A stretch of 41,212 bases of DNA from an uncultured Pelagibacteraceae bacterium (lineage in GTDB: Bacteria; Pseudomonadota; Alphaproteobacteria; Pelagibacterales; Pelagibacteraceae). The position numbers were made by a program, and so were the translations under genes. The notes beneath the pieces are model-generated. The model saw only the letters and a program-made list of their open reading frames with translations, was not told the origin of the DNA and ran no database searches. This document shows, piece after piece, positions 8,422 to 17,652 of this stretch; positions within the stretch are counted from its first letter, which is position 1; each line of letters opens with the position of its first letter. The DNA lies in contig CACMYF010000008.1 in NCBI GenBank assembly GCA_902617805.1, forward strand, positions 1 through 41,212. Reading direction: 5' to 3'.

Positions 8422-11264
8422 TAATGCAATCCTTTCAGATCTTTTACTATGTCGTTGAATCCTGTCGCAAGTGAGGCTTTAATCATTAAATAATCATTAT
8501 TATTTAAATCATTTCTAATCAATTCAATAATTTGAGAATTGTTTAATAAAATCCTGCCCTTTTTAGCTTTTGAGATATTTTCAAATATCATTGAAGCCAA
8601 TTTTCCTTTAACAAATACCTTATCTATCTTGGTTTGATTAATTATTGGAGCAATAGATTTATGAAGTTTTTTAGAATGACTACCCAGCTCTAACATGTCA
8701 CCAATTAGTATATATTTATTTGATTTTTTTGAGTTTATTTTATCAAAATTTTTTATTGCTGATTTTAATGATAGAGGATTTGAATTATAACTTTGATCAA
8801 TTAAATTAATTTTTTTATTATCAATTTTTAATTCACAATGATCTCCCCTTCCTCCCGGAATTTTGAAATTGAGAAAAATATTTTCATTAAGTTTAAATAT
8901 ATTTTTATAAATACTAATAACTGCTAAAGCAGAAAGTGTATTGTATATATTGTTTTGAAAATTGTTAGATAATGTGAAATATTTTTTTTTATTATTTGAT
9001 CTAACAATAATTCTAAATTTTTTTGCAAAGGTCTTTATATTAATTAATTTAATATCTGCTTTCTGACTTTTAATACCAAAAGAAACAACTTTAATTTTAT
9101 TTTCTTTGGCAATTTTTTTATGCAATTGAAAAAAGTTATCGTCTGCATTTAATACAACATAACCATAAGGTTTTATGTTGTTAATAATTTCAGATTTTGC
9201 CAAAGCAATCTGTTTAATATTTTTAAAATTTTTAGCATGTGCATAATTTATATTTGTTATTACTCCAACATCTGGTGCTATTATTTTTGATAAATAATCA
9301 ATTTCACCTTTTTTATCCATTCCAACTTCCAAAATTCCAAATTGATCATTTTGGTTTAAATTAAAAAGACTCAAAGGGACTCCAAATTTATTATTATAAG
9401 ATTTTGGAGAAATACTCACTTTCGAAATTTTACTTAATACATTGCCCAACAATTCTTTAAGTGTAGTTTTGCCACAACTACCTGTAATAGCTATAATATT
9501 TGTATCAATACTTTTTCTAAAATTTTTTGAAATATCTGTTAGGAATTTTAAAGTATTTTTCACTTTAATCTGACGATTTTTATTTAATTTATTTTGGATT
9601 TTGTTTACTACAGCTAACGATGCTTTTCTTTTGAATGATTGTGCAACATATTTATTACCATCATTTTTTTTGCCTCTAATTGCAAAAAAAATATCGTTTT
9701 TAGTAACTTCTTGAGAATTAATTCTTGCCGTTTTTAAAGATGTGGAGGGAGATAACTTTTTAATTTTAACCGCCTCTTTAATCACATTTAATTTTAAATT
9801 ATTCGATAAAGTATTATTTTTACTCTTAATAGAATTTAGAATTACTTTTCTATCTGAAAAGAAAATTTTCTTATTTCCAATATCTTGAATTTTCTCATGG
9901 CCTTTTCCAGCAACTAACAAAATATCACCTGAATTCAGATTACGAACGGCTTGTTTTATTGCTATTGCTCTATTAGAAATTTCGATAATTCTTTTTTTTT
10001 TAATACCTTTTTTTATATCTCTTATTATTTTTTGAGGATTTTCAAATCTAGGGTTATCATTTGTAAGAATGATACTATCTGCAAAACTACTGGCTATTTT
10101 TCCCATTTTTGATCTTTTATTTTGATCTCTATTTCCCCCACAACCGAATAGAACTGTTATTGCTTTATTGGGAAATTGTTCTCTAAGGTTTAAAAGACAC
10201 GTTTTTAAAGCATCAGGCGTATGAGCATAATCCAGAATTACTTTTGATTGATTTTTAATTTTACCAATTTTTTCAAACCTTCCCTCAATTGGTTTTAATT
10301 TTGGAATTGTATTTAAAATTTTATCTAAACTAATACCGCTATATTTTGCTGCAATTATTGCCATTAAAACATTTTTTAATTGAATTTTTCCAATTAAATT
10401 TAAATTTATATCTCTTATAGAGCTATTTAATTTAATTCTAAGAAATTGACCCTCTCCTTTAAAGTTATGAGATAAAAGCTCTAGATTATTTTTCTCATCA
10501 TTAAGTGTGTGCAATTTTAATTTCTTATTAATTGCAATTTTTTTTATATTTTTAAACTCCGGTATTAATTGATCTGTAATTACATTGCCTCTTTTTTGGA
10601 TTAGATTTTCAAATAAATACAGTTTAGCTTTTAAATAATTTTTTAAATTTATATGATAATCAAGATGATCCTGGGATAAATTAGTAAATATACCCGAATT
10701 AAACTTTAAACCATCTAATCGATTTTGTTTTAAACCATGACTTGAGGCTTCCATAATTACATGATCTATTTTTTGAGTTTTTAATTTACTCAAAATTTTA
10801 GCCAATTTAATTGGATCTATTGTGGTATTAGATAAATTCAAATTAATTCTTTTTGATTTAACACCTAATGTACCGATTGAAGCAACCCTTTTATTATTTA
10901 ATTTTAATATTTGATAATAAAAATCAGCAACTGAAGATTTTCCATTTGTGCCTGTAACTGCGATTAAATTTTTTGGTTTTTTATTATAAATTTTAAAAGC
11001 AGTTTCAGCTAATAATTTTCTTATATTTTTTGTATGAATATATAAAATTCCATTTTGGAATTGATTTACTTTTTTTTCAGTTACGATAATTTTAGATCCT
11101 TTTTTAATTGCTTTAGGTATAAATTTATTACCATCAATAGTATTTCCTTTGATTGCAAAAAAAATATTATTTTTTTTAACACTCTTAGTATCAAATGAAA
11201 TTCCTGAAAAAGAAAAATTTTTAAAATTTTGATTTATGTTATGAAAGTAGTCTCCTAGAAGCAT
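8421..11264 (-). CDS. murEF: Fused MurE-MurF ligase (meso-DAP-adding and D-Ala-D-Ala-adding)
   Basis: One 947-residue frame carries two complete Mur ligases. Residues 1 to about 478 are MurE: a first-domain IFFAIKGNTIDG motif, P-loop GTNGKSS at 105-111, DYAHTPDAL, and DNPR at 403-406, the loop that marks specificity for meso-diaminopimelate. Residues about 490-947 are MurF: IFFAIRGKKNDG, P-loop TGSCGKTT at 594-601, and a YNSNPLS motif. The linker has no Met and no stop, so this is a genuine fusion. It performs two consecutive pathway steps, adding the third residue and then D-Ala-D-Ala. It starts two bases after the ftsI stop. Confidence 0.96.
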   Translation of the reverse strand: MLLGDYFHNINQNFKNFSFSGISFDTKSVKKNNIFFAIKGNTIDGNKFIPKAIKKGSKIIVTEKKVNQFQNGILYIHTKNIRKLLAETAFKIYNKKPKNLIAVTGTNGKSSVADFYYQILKLNNKRVASIGTLGVKSKRINLNLSNTTIDPIKLAKILSKLKTQKIDHVIMEASSHGLKQNRLDGLKFNSGIFTNLSQDHLDYHINLKNYLKAKLYLFENLIQKRGNVITDQLIPEFKNIKKIAINKKLKLHTLNDEKNNLELLSHNFKGEGQFLRIKLNSSIRDINLNLIGKIQLKNVLMAIIAAKYSGISLDKILNTIPKLKPIEGRFEKIGKIKNQSKVILDYAHTPDALKTCLLNLREQFPNKAITVLFGCGGNRDQNKRSKMGKIASSFADSIILTNDNPRFENPQKIIRDIKKGIKKKRIIEISNRAIAIKQAVRNLNSGDILLVAGKGHEKIQDIGNKKIFFSDRKVILNSIKSKNNTLSNNLKLNVIKEAVKIKKLSPSTSLKTARINSQEVTKNDIFFAIRGKKNDGNKYVAQSFKRKASLAVVNKIQNKLNKNRQIKVKNTLKFLTDISKNFRKSIDTNIIAITGSCGKTTLKELLGNVLSKISKVSISPKSYNNKFGVPLSLFNLNQNDQFGILEVGMDKKGEIDYLSKIIAPDVGVITNINYAHAKNFKNIKQIALAKSEIINNIKPYGYVVLNADDNFFQLHKKIAKENKIKVVSFGIKSQKADIKLINIKTFAKKFRIIVRSNNKKKYFTLSNNFQNNIYNTLSALAVISIYKNIFKLNENIFLNFKIPGGRGDHCELKIDNKKINLIDQSYNSNPLSLKSAIKNFDKINSKKSNKYILIGDMLELGSHSKKLHKSIAPIINQTKIDKVFVKGKLASMIFENISKAKKGRILLNNSQIIELIRNDLNNNDYLMIKASLATGFNDIVKDLKGLH

Positions 11265-11266
11265 AA

Positions 11267-12958
11267 TTAATTAACCTCTATATATTTTGTGGCTAAAATA
11301 GGCCCAATTTTGTCTATGACCTTTCCTGCTACCTCAACTGATGTCCAGCCTGCACTATTTTTTAAAGTTCCCTTCCAACCACCATCCATATGTCTGTATT
11401 TGTAATAATAATCTTTAGATTTTTTAGGTCCATCTAACATAACAACAAATACATATTGAGGGTTTGATGTCGGTAATATTGATGCAAATGTATTCACTTT
11501 ACCTTCAGAATATTCTCCATTTAAAACTTTATCAGCAGTACCTGTCTTTCCTCCAATTTCAAAATTAGGAACATTTGCAAATTTAGCTGTTCCTTCGCTA
11601 GTATTTACTACTTTTCTTAGAGCACTTACAACCTGATCAGAAACTTCTTTTCTAACTAATGATTCACCTTTTTTATAATTGCTTTTATCTTTACTAATCA
11701 ATGTTGGATTAATTTCAAATCCTCCATTAGATAAGATTGCATAGCCTTTTGCTAATTGAAGAAGTGTAGTAGCTATTCCATGTCCATAAGAAGCAGTAGC
11801 TAATCTACATTTTCCAAATTCATAATTTTTTTGTGGAGCGACTTCCTCTATATCAAAATCAATATTGCTTAATATTCCAACTTTTTCTAAAAAAGATTTA
11901 AATTTGTCTGGGCCAATTTTTTGAGCAATTCTGACAGATCCTATATTTCCAGATCTGACTAAGATTTGCTCTGCAGTAAGATTAGATGGTATATCGTCAT
12001 CATATTCACCTATTCTGTATCTGTCACATTTTATTGATTTAGGTAAATCTATAAATTCTGTTTCTGGTTCTATTATATTTTCATTAAGAGCGTTAGCATA
12101 AGTAAATGTCTTAAAAACTGAACCAAGCTCATATGTTCCTTTGGTGACTCTATTAATATAATTTGCATCAGTTAGATTTTGTCTTTCATTTGGATTAAAA
12201 TCTGGCAAAGAAACTAATGATAGAATATTACCGTTATTGACATTCATTAATATAGCGGCGCTACCTTTGCTTTTAAAAATTTCCTTATATTTAATTAATT
12301 CTTTTCTAATTAAAAATTGAATATCTTTATCTAATGTAAGTTTAATTGATTTTTTAGATTTTCTAAGTTCATCATTTAACGATTTTTCTAATCCCGAAAT
12401 ACCATTGTTATCATCATCTATCTGACCTAAAACATGACTAAAAAGATTTTTTTGTGGATACATTCTTAAAACTCTTTCTTCTGGAACTAAAGATTTGTCT
12501 CCCAATTTCATTATTTTTTCATAGTTTTCCTCTGAAATTTTCTTCTCTAAATAAAAAAATTTCTTAGTTTTTATTTTTTTTTTAATTTCATCAAAATTTT
12601 TATCAGGAAAAATAATATTTAAACTTAGAAGTAATTTTTTTTCATTGATTATATCTGAAGTTTTTAAACCAATATCAATCGATTTAACTGTCTTGGCTAA
12701 ATAATTTCCATTAATATCTATAATGTCTGCTCGATAAAGCTGATTTTTAGATACAGGAAGATTATTTATTTTTTCTAATTTACTCTTTCGTGAACCCAAG
12801 TGAACTAGGTGTATTGAGTAAATTAAATATATAATAAAAAAAACAAAGAAAATAAAAGCTACACGATTAAACTGAATATTTAATCCATTCTCTTTTTTCT
12901 TAAATATAAAATCGCTTTTATAGTCTTCTATAGTTAATTTCGATTTATTATCAGTCAT
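11267..12958 (-). CDS. ftsI: Septal peptidoglycan transpeptidase FtsI (PBP3)
   Basis: FtsI crosslinks septal peptidoglycan as the partner of FtsW. The 563-residue protein has a basic cytoplasmic tail, one transmembrane helix at about 33-53, a dimerisation-type domain, and a transpeptidase domain. All three penicillin-binding motifs are visible: SVFK with nucleophile Ser280, SGN at 336-338, and KTG at 471-473. Length is normal. Its ATG overlaps the ftsL TAA by one base and it ends two bases before murEF. Confidence 0.97.
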   Translation of the reverse strand: MTDNKSKLTIEDYKSDFIFKKKENGLNIQFNRVAFIFFVFFIIYLIYSIHLVHLGSRKSKLEKINNLPVSKNQLYRADIIDINGNYLAKTVKSIDIGLKTSDIINEKKLLLSLNIIFPDKNFDEIKKKIKTKKFFYLEKKISEENYEKIMKLGDKSLVPEERVLRMYPQKNLFSHVLGQIDDDNNGISGLEKSLNDELRKSKKSIKLTLDKDIQFLIRKELIKYKEIFKSKGSAAILMNVNNGNILSLVSLPDFNPNERQNLTDANYINRVTKGTYELGSVFKTFTYANALNENIIEPETEFIDLPKSIKCDRYRIGEYDDDIPSNLTAEQILVRSGNIGSVRIAQKIGPDKFKSFLEKVGILSNIDFDIEEVAPQKNYEFGKCRLATASYGHGIATTLLQLAKGYAILSNGGFEINPTLISKDKSNYKKGESLVRKEVSDQVVSALRKVVNTSEGTAKFANVPNFEIGGKTGTADKVLNGEYSEGKVNTFASILPTSNPQYVFVVMLDGPKKSKDYYYKYRHMDGGWKGTLKNSAGWTSVEVAGKVIDKIGPILATKYIEVN

Positions 12959-13263
12959 TACTCTTTAATAATTTTAAAATTTTGGATTTTATTTATATCT
13001 TCTGAAATTTCGTAGATTTTTATGTCGTTTATATTTTTTTGAATTAACTCATCATCAAAATACTGAGATTGATATTCAAGTAATCTTTCTGCAGAACTTA
13101 AATAATCATATTCTAAAGATACGTTTTCAAATTCAGAGTTTAAAACTCTAATATTCTCTTTTGCTGTAAATATTTCATCTTCAATCTGTTTGGTCGTATT
13201 TTTTATTATTGCAGTTGACAAGACTAAAAAAAATATAACTACTACTAAAAAAAACTTTTTCAA
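12958..13263 (-). CDS. ftsL: Cell division protein FtsL
   Basis: FtsL is a small bitopic protein that forms the FtsQLB complex and activates FtsWI. The 101-residue product has an N-terminal hydrophobic helix (about 4-20) followed by a heptad-like, acidic periplasmic region compatible with a coiled coil. Sequence alone is weak; identity comes from size, topology and the position between rsmH and ftsI. The start is TTG at 13263, overlapping the rsmH TGA, and the end overlaps the ftsI ATG by one base. Confidence 0.8.
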   Translation of the reverse strand: MKKFFLVVVIFFLVLSTAIIKNTTKQIEDEIFTAKENIRVLNSEFENVSLEYDYLSSAERLLEYQSQYFDDELIQKNINDIKIYEISEDINKIQNFKIIKE

Positions 13264-14270
13264 AATTTATCTCCATAATTTTCAATTTCTATATAGTTTC
13301 TGAACTGTTCCTCTACATCGGTATGAAAATTATAAAAATCTTTTTTTTTAATCACATATCTAAATTTAGCAGATCTAGAAGGTGGGTTTTTGGTTACTTC
13401 ATCATCTGATGGTATTATTGGTTTTTTTTGAGTTAAATTAAATAGAGTCTCTGCTTGTTCTATGACAGGGCTATATCTTGAAATACTTTTATTTTCAGAA
13501 AGACTTTTAAAAAAATATTTTACAATTTTATCTTCCAAAGAGTGAAAAGTAACTACTCCTAAAATACCACCTTTTTTTAAAACTTTCGTAGCATTGATGA
13601 GTCCAAATATTAATTCACTTATTTCTTTATTTACAAATATCCTAAGAGCTTGAAAAACCTTGGTTGCATTATGAACTTTAAAATTTTTTCTTTTTTTTGA
13701 TTTATCGATAATTTCAACTAAAGATGTGGTATCAATTTTATTTTTAGATCTTTCTTTTATAATATTACGAGCAATGTATTTTGCTTCTTTTTCATCTCCA
13801 AAAAATTTAAAAATTTTTTCTAATTCTTTTTCATCTAGTTTATTAATTGCATCCTCTGCTGAAAAAGTATTTAGTCCCAGCTGCATATTTAATTTACCGC
13901 TGGCATCGAATGATAATCCTTTTTTTGGATCTTTTATTTGAGTATAAGAGTAACCAAGATCAAAAATTACACCTCTTATATTTTCATTTTTGAGCTTTAA
14001 ATTACTTAATTGACTAAATTTTATATTTTTAAAAATAAATCTATCTTCAAAGTTTTCTTTTAATTTATTAGCAATTTTTTCACTCTCTATGTCTCTATCA
14101 ATAGCTATTACTTTTGTATTTTTAAAATCTAAAATTTTTTTGGAATAACCGCCTTGACCGAAAGTACAATCGATAAATGTGCCACCATGTTGAGGGGAAA
14201 TAACGCTAATAATTTCTTTTAGCAGCACCGGATAATGCTTTTGCATTTTCGGTACTATGGTGGCGTCCAT
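13260..14270 (-). CDS. rsmH: 16S rRNA m4C1402 methyltransferase RsmH (MraW)
   Basis: RsmH methylates N4 of C1402 in the 16S rRNA P-site using S-adenosylmethionine. The 336-residue protein has HYPVLLKE at the N-terminus, the SAM loop [38 protein letters not shown], and [12 protein letters not shown], with a basic PSRSAKFR motif near the C-terminus. A second Met nine codons in (before QKHYPVL) is a possible alternative start. An AAGAGA stretch before ATG 14270 could serve as ribosome binding site. The gene follows ftsZ rather than mraZ. Confidence 0.97.
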   Translation of the reverse strand: MDATIVPKMQKHYPVLLKEIISVISPQHGGTFIDCTFGQGGYSKKILDFKNTKVIAIDRDIESEKIANKLKENFEDRFIFKNIKFSQLSNLKLKNENIRGVIFDLGYSYTQIKDPKKGLSFDASGKLNMQLGLNTFSAEDAINKLDEKELEKIFKFFGDEKEAKYIARNIIKERSKNKIDTTSLVEIIDKSKKRKNFKVHNATKVFQALRIFVNKEISELIFGLINATKVLKKGGILGVVTFHSLEDKIVKYFFKSLSENKSISRYSPVIEQAETLFNLTQKKPIIPSDDEVTKNPPSRSAKFRYVIKKKDFYNFHTDVEEQFRNYIEIENYGDKF

Positions 14271-14288
14271 TTATCTCTTGGAAGACCA

Positions 14289-15770
14289 TTAATTTTTTTG
14301 TCTTCTTAAGAATGCTGGTATCTCAAGATCATCTTCTTCCTCTTGATCTGAGGTTAATAAATCTTCAGGGCTTGAATTATCAGATTCTGAACTAAATAAA
14401 TCTGGTGCATCTGAGTCAACTCCAAATTCTTTTAAATCATTAGAGGTTTCTTCTTCGTTGTTAATATCTTGATTCTCTTCTTGGGTAGTTTCCATAGCTT
14501 CTTGAGCAAAAGATTTCTCCATTTCATTTACTGAACTATCCTGAACTATACTCTCACTTTCCAGGTTAGTATTTTGAACAACTTCTTCACTCATCATCTG
14601 ATTATGAGAATTCTCAGTTTGTTGTTCTTGGATAATCTCATTTTCAAGCTTTAAAGCATTCGCACCATGTGTAATTGGATTTGATGCTGTTGTGTTTGAA
14701 AAATTGAAAGATTGAGATGATCCCATGTTTGAAAAATCAGAGTAACCTGGATTACGATTTTGAATTCGATGAACCATATTTACTACTGATTTTGATTCTG
14801 GTTGTTGACCATCTAATGATGTTGCAACAATTGAAACTCTCATTTTTCCATCTAGCTCTGTATCAGTGATTGCGCCAATTATTAACTCTGCTTCAGGATC
14901 AACTTCTGCTCTTACTTTATTTACAGCCTCGTCAACCTCAAAAAGTTTTAGATCTTTACCACCAGTAATATTTACTAGTAATCCTTTTGCACCTTTTAAA
15001 GTATAATCATCAATTAATGGATTGCTAATTGCCATTTCTGCTGCTTTAAGAGCTCTACCTTCTCCCTCGGCTTCACCTGTGCCCATCATGGCTTTGCCCA
15101 TTGCTGCCATAACAGTTTCAACATCAGCAAAATCTAAATTAATTAAACCAGGTCTAACCATTAAATCTGTTATACTTTGTACACCATGCATCAAAACATT
15201 GTTTGAAAGATTAAATGACTCTTCAAAAGTAGTTTGTTCATTTGCAATTTTAAATAGATTTTGATTTGGAATAACAATTATTGTATCAACATGTTTTCTT
15301 AACTCTTCCAAACCTTGTTGTGCTCTTCTCATTCTAGAGGGGCCTTCATATAAAAATGGAAGAGTCACAACACCTACAGTTAAGATATTTAATTCTTTAG
15401 CAGCTCTTGCGATGACATGAGCAGCACCAGTGCCCGTTCCACCACCCATACCAGCTGCAATAAAAACCATGTTTGCACCTTGAAGTGTATTTACAATTTC
15501 ATTTAAAGATTCATCTGCAGCTGCTTGACCGATATCAAGTTTTGCACCTGCTCCTAAACCTTTTGTTAAATTTAAACCAATTTGAATTCTTGTTTTTGCT
15601 TTACTAAGCTTCAAATCTTGAGCATCAGTATTTACTGCGATAAATTCTACACCTTGTAGATTATTTTCTATCATTTCGTTAATTGCATTTCCTCCAGCTC
15701 CACCAACTCCTAAAACTAGTAGTCGTGGTTGTAGCTCTTTTATCTCTGGTGCTTTAAAGTTAATTGTCAT
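14289..15770 (-). CDS. ftsZ: Cell division GTPase FtsZ
   Basis: FtsZ is the tubulin-like GTPase that forms the Z-ring. The 493-residue protein has an N-terminal GTPase domain with [15 protein letters not shown], the tubulin signature GGGTGTGAA and the T7-loop [11 protein letters not shown]. An acidic, Gln/Asn/Ser/Glu-rich linker of about 130 residues follows, then the C-terminal peptide [12 protein letters not shown], which contacts FtsA and other partners. The long linker is common in alphaproteobacteria. A purine-rich GGGATAAAAG precedes the ATG. Placement between mraZ and rsmH is unusual, since ftsZ normally closes the cluster after ftsA; here it is next to the promoter. Confidence 0.99.
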   Translation of the reverse strand: MTINFKAPEIKELQPRLLVLGVGGAGGNAINEMIENNLQGVEFIAVNTDAQDLKLSKAKTRIQIGLNLTKGLGAGAKLDIGQAAADESLNEIVNTLQGANMVFIAAGMGGGTGTGAAHVIARAAKELNILTVGVVTLPFLYEGPSRMRRAQQGLEELRKHVDTIIVIPNQNLFKIANEQTTFEESFNLSNNVLMHGVQSITDLMVRPGLINLDFADVETVMAAMGKAMMGTGEAEGEGRALKAAEMAISNPLIDDYTLKGAKGLLVNITGGKDLKLFEVDEAVNKVRAEVDPEAELIIGAITDTELDGKMRVSIVATSLDGQQPESKSVVNMVHRIQNRNPGYSDFSNMGSSQSFNFSNTTASNPITHGANALKLENEIIQEQQTENSHNQMMSEEVVQNTNLESESIVQDSSVNEMEKSFAQEAMETTQEENQDINNEEETSNDLKEFGVDSDAPDLFSSESDNSSPEDLLTSDQEEEDDLEIPAFLRRQKN

Positions 15771-15780
15771 CTTTTATCCC

Positions 15781-16239
15781 CTATTGTTTGTTATGTTGAA
15801 GCTCCCATTTAAGATTACCACGATTAATATTTGCTTTTTTCCTCGCTGTTATCTTAAATTTTTCAAATGCCGTTGGTTCCCATATTTGAAATGTCTGGCC
15901 TTGACCAACAAACAACATGCTATTTTTTATTTTTGCATGTTTTAATAATTTTGATGAAAGTGAAATTCTGCCTTCACTGTCGAATTGTAAATTTATACTT
16001 TCTGCTAATATTGATGTTGCAAAGTAATCTCTTTTTTCCTCGAAGGGGTTTAAGGAGTCAATTGCTGAAGAAATTTTTTCAATTCTATCTTGAGAACATG
16101 CTTCTATTGAGGAGTTATTAAATGAAGGATAACAAATAACACCATTGTAACCTAGATTGGATAAATGTGACCTAAAACTAGCAGGCACAGATACTCTCCC
16201 TTTTTTGTCTAATTTGTTTTCGTATGTAGATAAAAACAT
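15781..16239 (-). CDS. mraZ: Transcriptional regulator MraZ
   Basis: MraZ is a ring-forming DNA-binding protein that represses its own dcw operon in the species studied. The 152-residue product has two SpoVT/AbrB-like repeats, each with the DxxxR signature: DKKGR at 11-15 and DSEGR at 87-91. Length is normal. It is the first gene of the cluster, with ftsZ starting 10 bases downstream. The presumed operator (three TGGG repeats on the opposite strand) lies 30-55 bases upstream within the promoter. Confidence 0.96.
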   Translation of the reverse strand: MFLSTYENKLDKKGRVSVPASFRSHLSNLGYNGVICYPSFNNSSIEACSQDRIEKISSAIDSLNPFEEKRDYFATSILAESINLQFDSEGRISLSSKLLKHAKIKNSMLFVGQGQTFQIWEPTAFEKFKITARKKANINRGNLKWELQHNKQ

Positions 16240-16256
16240 AAAACATAAATTCCTTT

Positions 16257-16276
16257 ATTCCCATATAAATGGGAAT
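16257..16276 (-). promoter_or_regulatory. Inverted repeat in the mraZ 5' leader
   Basis: Two 8-base arms (ATTCCCAT and ATGGGAAT) are separated by a 4-base loop. With transcription starting near 16277, the arms would form a hairpin at the very 5' end of the dcw mRNA. One arm also contains a TGGG unit of the operator. It may stabilise the mRNA or serve as part of the MraZ site; both are inference. Confidence 0.4.
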
Positions 16277-16293
16277 TTATGGGATATTATGGG
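16270..16293 (+). promoter_or_regulatory. Putative MraZ operator: three TGGG repeats
   Basis: TGGG occurs at 16270-16273, 16280-16283 and 16290-16293, an exact 10-base period, on the strand opposite to mraZ. MraZ is known to bind TGGGN direct repeats with 5-base spacers upstream of mraZ, which gives the same period. The repeats flank the -10 box and reach the expected transcription start, fitting autorepression by promoter occlusion. Orientation relative to mraZ is not a test I could make against other species. Confidence 0.6.
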
Positions 16294-16312
16294 TTTTACA
16301 ACTAGACGTCAA
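16284..16312 (-). promoter_or_regulatory. Sigma70-type promoter of the dcw cluster
   Basis: On the minus strand, TTGACG (16312-16307) and TAATAT (16289-16284) are separated by exactly 17 bases, close to the sigma70 consensus. The predicted start near 16277 gives a leader of about 38 bases before the mraZ ATG. No other stretch of comparable size without coding exists within the cluster, so this is probably its main promoter. Confidence 0.7.
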
Positions 16313-16420
16313 TACCTATTATTTAGGCACTGCTATTGTTTTAGTGATAAAATAAATAGACACTGAAACTTAAAAAAATGAGAACAAACGAAGAAACTTA
16401 TGTTGATATTTTTATTTGAA

Positions 16421-16779
16421 GTGCCAGATAAACTATAAGCCGGGTTCTGTCATTTAAACCTATCATTTGTCTAGGCTTAAGATCACTCTTAAGCTCAAGC
16501 AACTAACCCTGATGACTAGCCAAGGACGGCTTTTAGTTTTTCAACAATGTCATCTCTACTTAGTCTTGCTCCCAGTGGGGTTTTCCAGCGTTCATTGTTA
16601 CCAATAGAACCGGTGTGCTCTTACCACACCTTTTCACCCTTGCCATGTTATGGCGGTTTATTTTCTGTGGCACTATCCCTAGGGTTTCCCCCGCCAGGTA
16701 TTACCTGGCACTGTGTCCTTGTAGAGCCCGGACTTTCCTCTTTAAATTTAATTAAAGCGATAAGTCATTTATCTGGCAA
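16421..16779 (-). ncRNA. rnpB: RNase P RNA (bacterial type A)
   Basis: This is the catalytic RNA of RNase P, which trims tRNA 5' leaders. On the minus strand the 5' end holds the near-universal block GAGGAAAGTCCGGGCTC, and the 3' end holds the matching ACAGAACCCGGCTTA; together these form the conserved core including P4. The ends pair as P1: TGCCAGATAAA at the 5' end with TTTATCTGGCA at the 3' end, which sets the limits to within a few bases. A GGTGTGGTAAGAGCACACCGG segment typical of the specificity domain is also present. It lies between the amidase gene and the dcw promoter. Confidence 0.97.
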
Positions 16780-16783
16780 TTTG

Positions 16784-16811
16784 AATTTATTACTTAAGTT
16801 GTAAATTTCAA
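16784..16811 (-). promoter_or_regulatory. Candidate rnpB promoter
   Basis: On the minus strand TTGAAA (16811-16806) and TAAATT (16789-16784) are 16 bases apart, with the second box ending about 5 bases before the P1 helix of rnpB. Both boxes are only fair matches in an A+T-rich background. Confidence 0.4.
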
Positions 16812-16817
16812 GTAAAA

Positions 16818-17549
16818 TTATTTAAATTTTTTTACTAAATTTTTACTAATTATTAAACATTCCTCATCAATAATACCATTTATTAACTCTTGTCTAAATC
16901 TTCTTTGAAAAGCGGATGTAAGTAAATTTGAATATTTGATATTTTTTTTATTTAAATTTTTTGCATAACCCAATTTGTATAGATTTTTAATAAAATGTTT
17001 TTTTTGTATTTCTGTAATTCTTTGATTTCTTGTTTTAATAAGTTTTTTTATATTTAAACTGTGCCAAATACCTATTTTTTTTTTTGATAAATAGTGCCAT
17101 GGAAATTTTTCTCCAGGATCTTTTTTTCTATCTGGAGAAATATCTGAATGACCTAATATACATTTAGATTTAATTTTATATTTTTTTATAAGAAATTTAC
17201 TTAATTTCAAAATTGAATTAATTTGTTTTTTTGTAAAATTGTTATATTTGAATTCATGCCCAGGATTGCTTATTTCAATACCTAAAGAGTGCTTATTAAG
17301 AGATTTAAAATTTTTCCAGAACGATGCTCCAGCATGCCACGAAATATATAAATCAGGAACCAATGTTAATATTTCACCATTTTTTTTAATTAAATAATGG
17401 CTACTAACTTTAGTTCCTTGGCTGGTTAATTTTTTAATTGCATCAGTTTCTTTTTTCATTCCTGTGTAATGAAAAACAATGAATCTGATTTCATTTTTTT
17501 TTCTTTTCTTTATCTCAAAATTAGGAGAGTAATTTATAGTTGTATTCAT
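16818..17549 (-). CDS. N-acetylmuramoyl-L-alanine amidase, AmiD/AmpD-like (Amidase_2)
   Basis: This zinc amidase cleaves the bond between MurNAc and the stem peptide. The 243-residue protein has an Amidase_2 domain with probable zinc ligands His27 (FHYTG), His134 (GHSDISPD) and Asp144 (DPGEKFPW). A C-terminal helical segment (about 185-240) resembles a peptidoglycan-binding domain, with a FQRRFR motif. That layout matches AmiD, but AmiD of E. coli is a lipoprotein while this one lacks any signal peptide, suggesting a cytosolic muropeptide-recycling role like AmpD. It is divergent from mlaA. Confidence 0.87.
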   Translation of the reverse strand: MNTTINYSPNFEIKKRKKNEIRFIVFHYTGMKKETDAIKKLTSQGTKVSSHYLIKKNGEILTLVPDLYISWHAGASFWKNFKSLNKHSLGIEISNPGHEFKYNNFTKKQINSILKLSKFLIKKYKIKSKCILGHSDISPDRKKDPGEKFPWHYLSKKKIGIWHSLNIKKLIKTRNQRITEIQKKHFIKNLYKLGYAKNLNKKNIKYSNLLTSAFQRRFRQELINGIIDEECLIISKNLVKKFK

Positions 17550-17617
17550 AAAATTTAACGTTTAATTTTTGGCTATTTATAAACACTTTATAGACATGTT
17601 TTTAAATTAAATCTTAT

Positions 17618-17647
17618 TTTACAAATGATAACTAAATATTATATAAT
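17618..17647 (+). promoter_or_regulatory. Candidate mlaA promoter very close to the start codon
   Basis: TTTACA (17618-17623) and TATAAT (17642-17647) are 18 bases apart. The -10 box ends only five bases before the mlaA ATG at 17653, and no Shine-Dalgarno sequence precedes that ATG. If used, the mRNA would be leaderless or nearly so. Confidence 0.4.
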
Positions 17648-17652
17648 TAAAT

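Noticed and set aside
16547-16804. An 85-codon plus-strand open frame
   Set aside because: It lies across the RNase P RNA gene, whose conserved core and P1 pairing explain the sequence; the frame is a chance opening.
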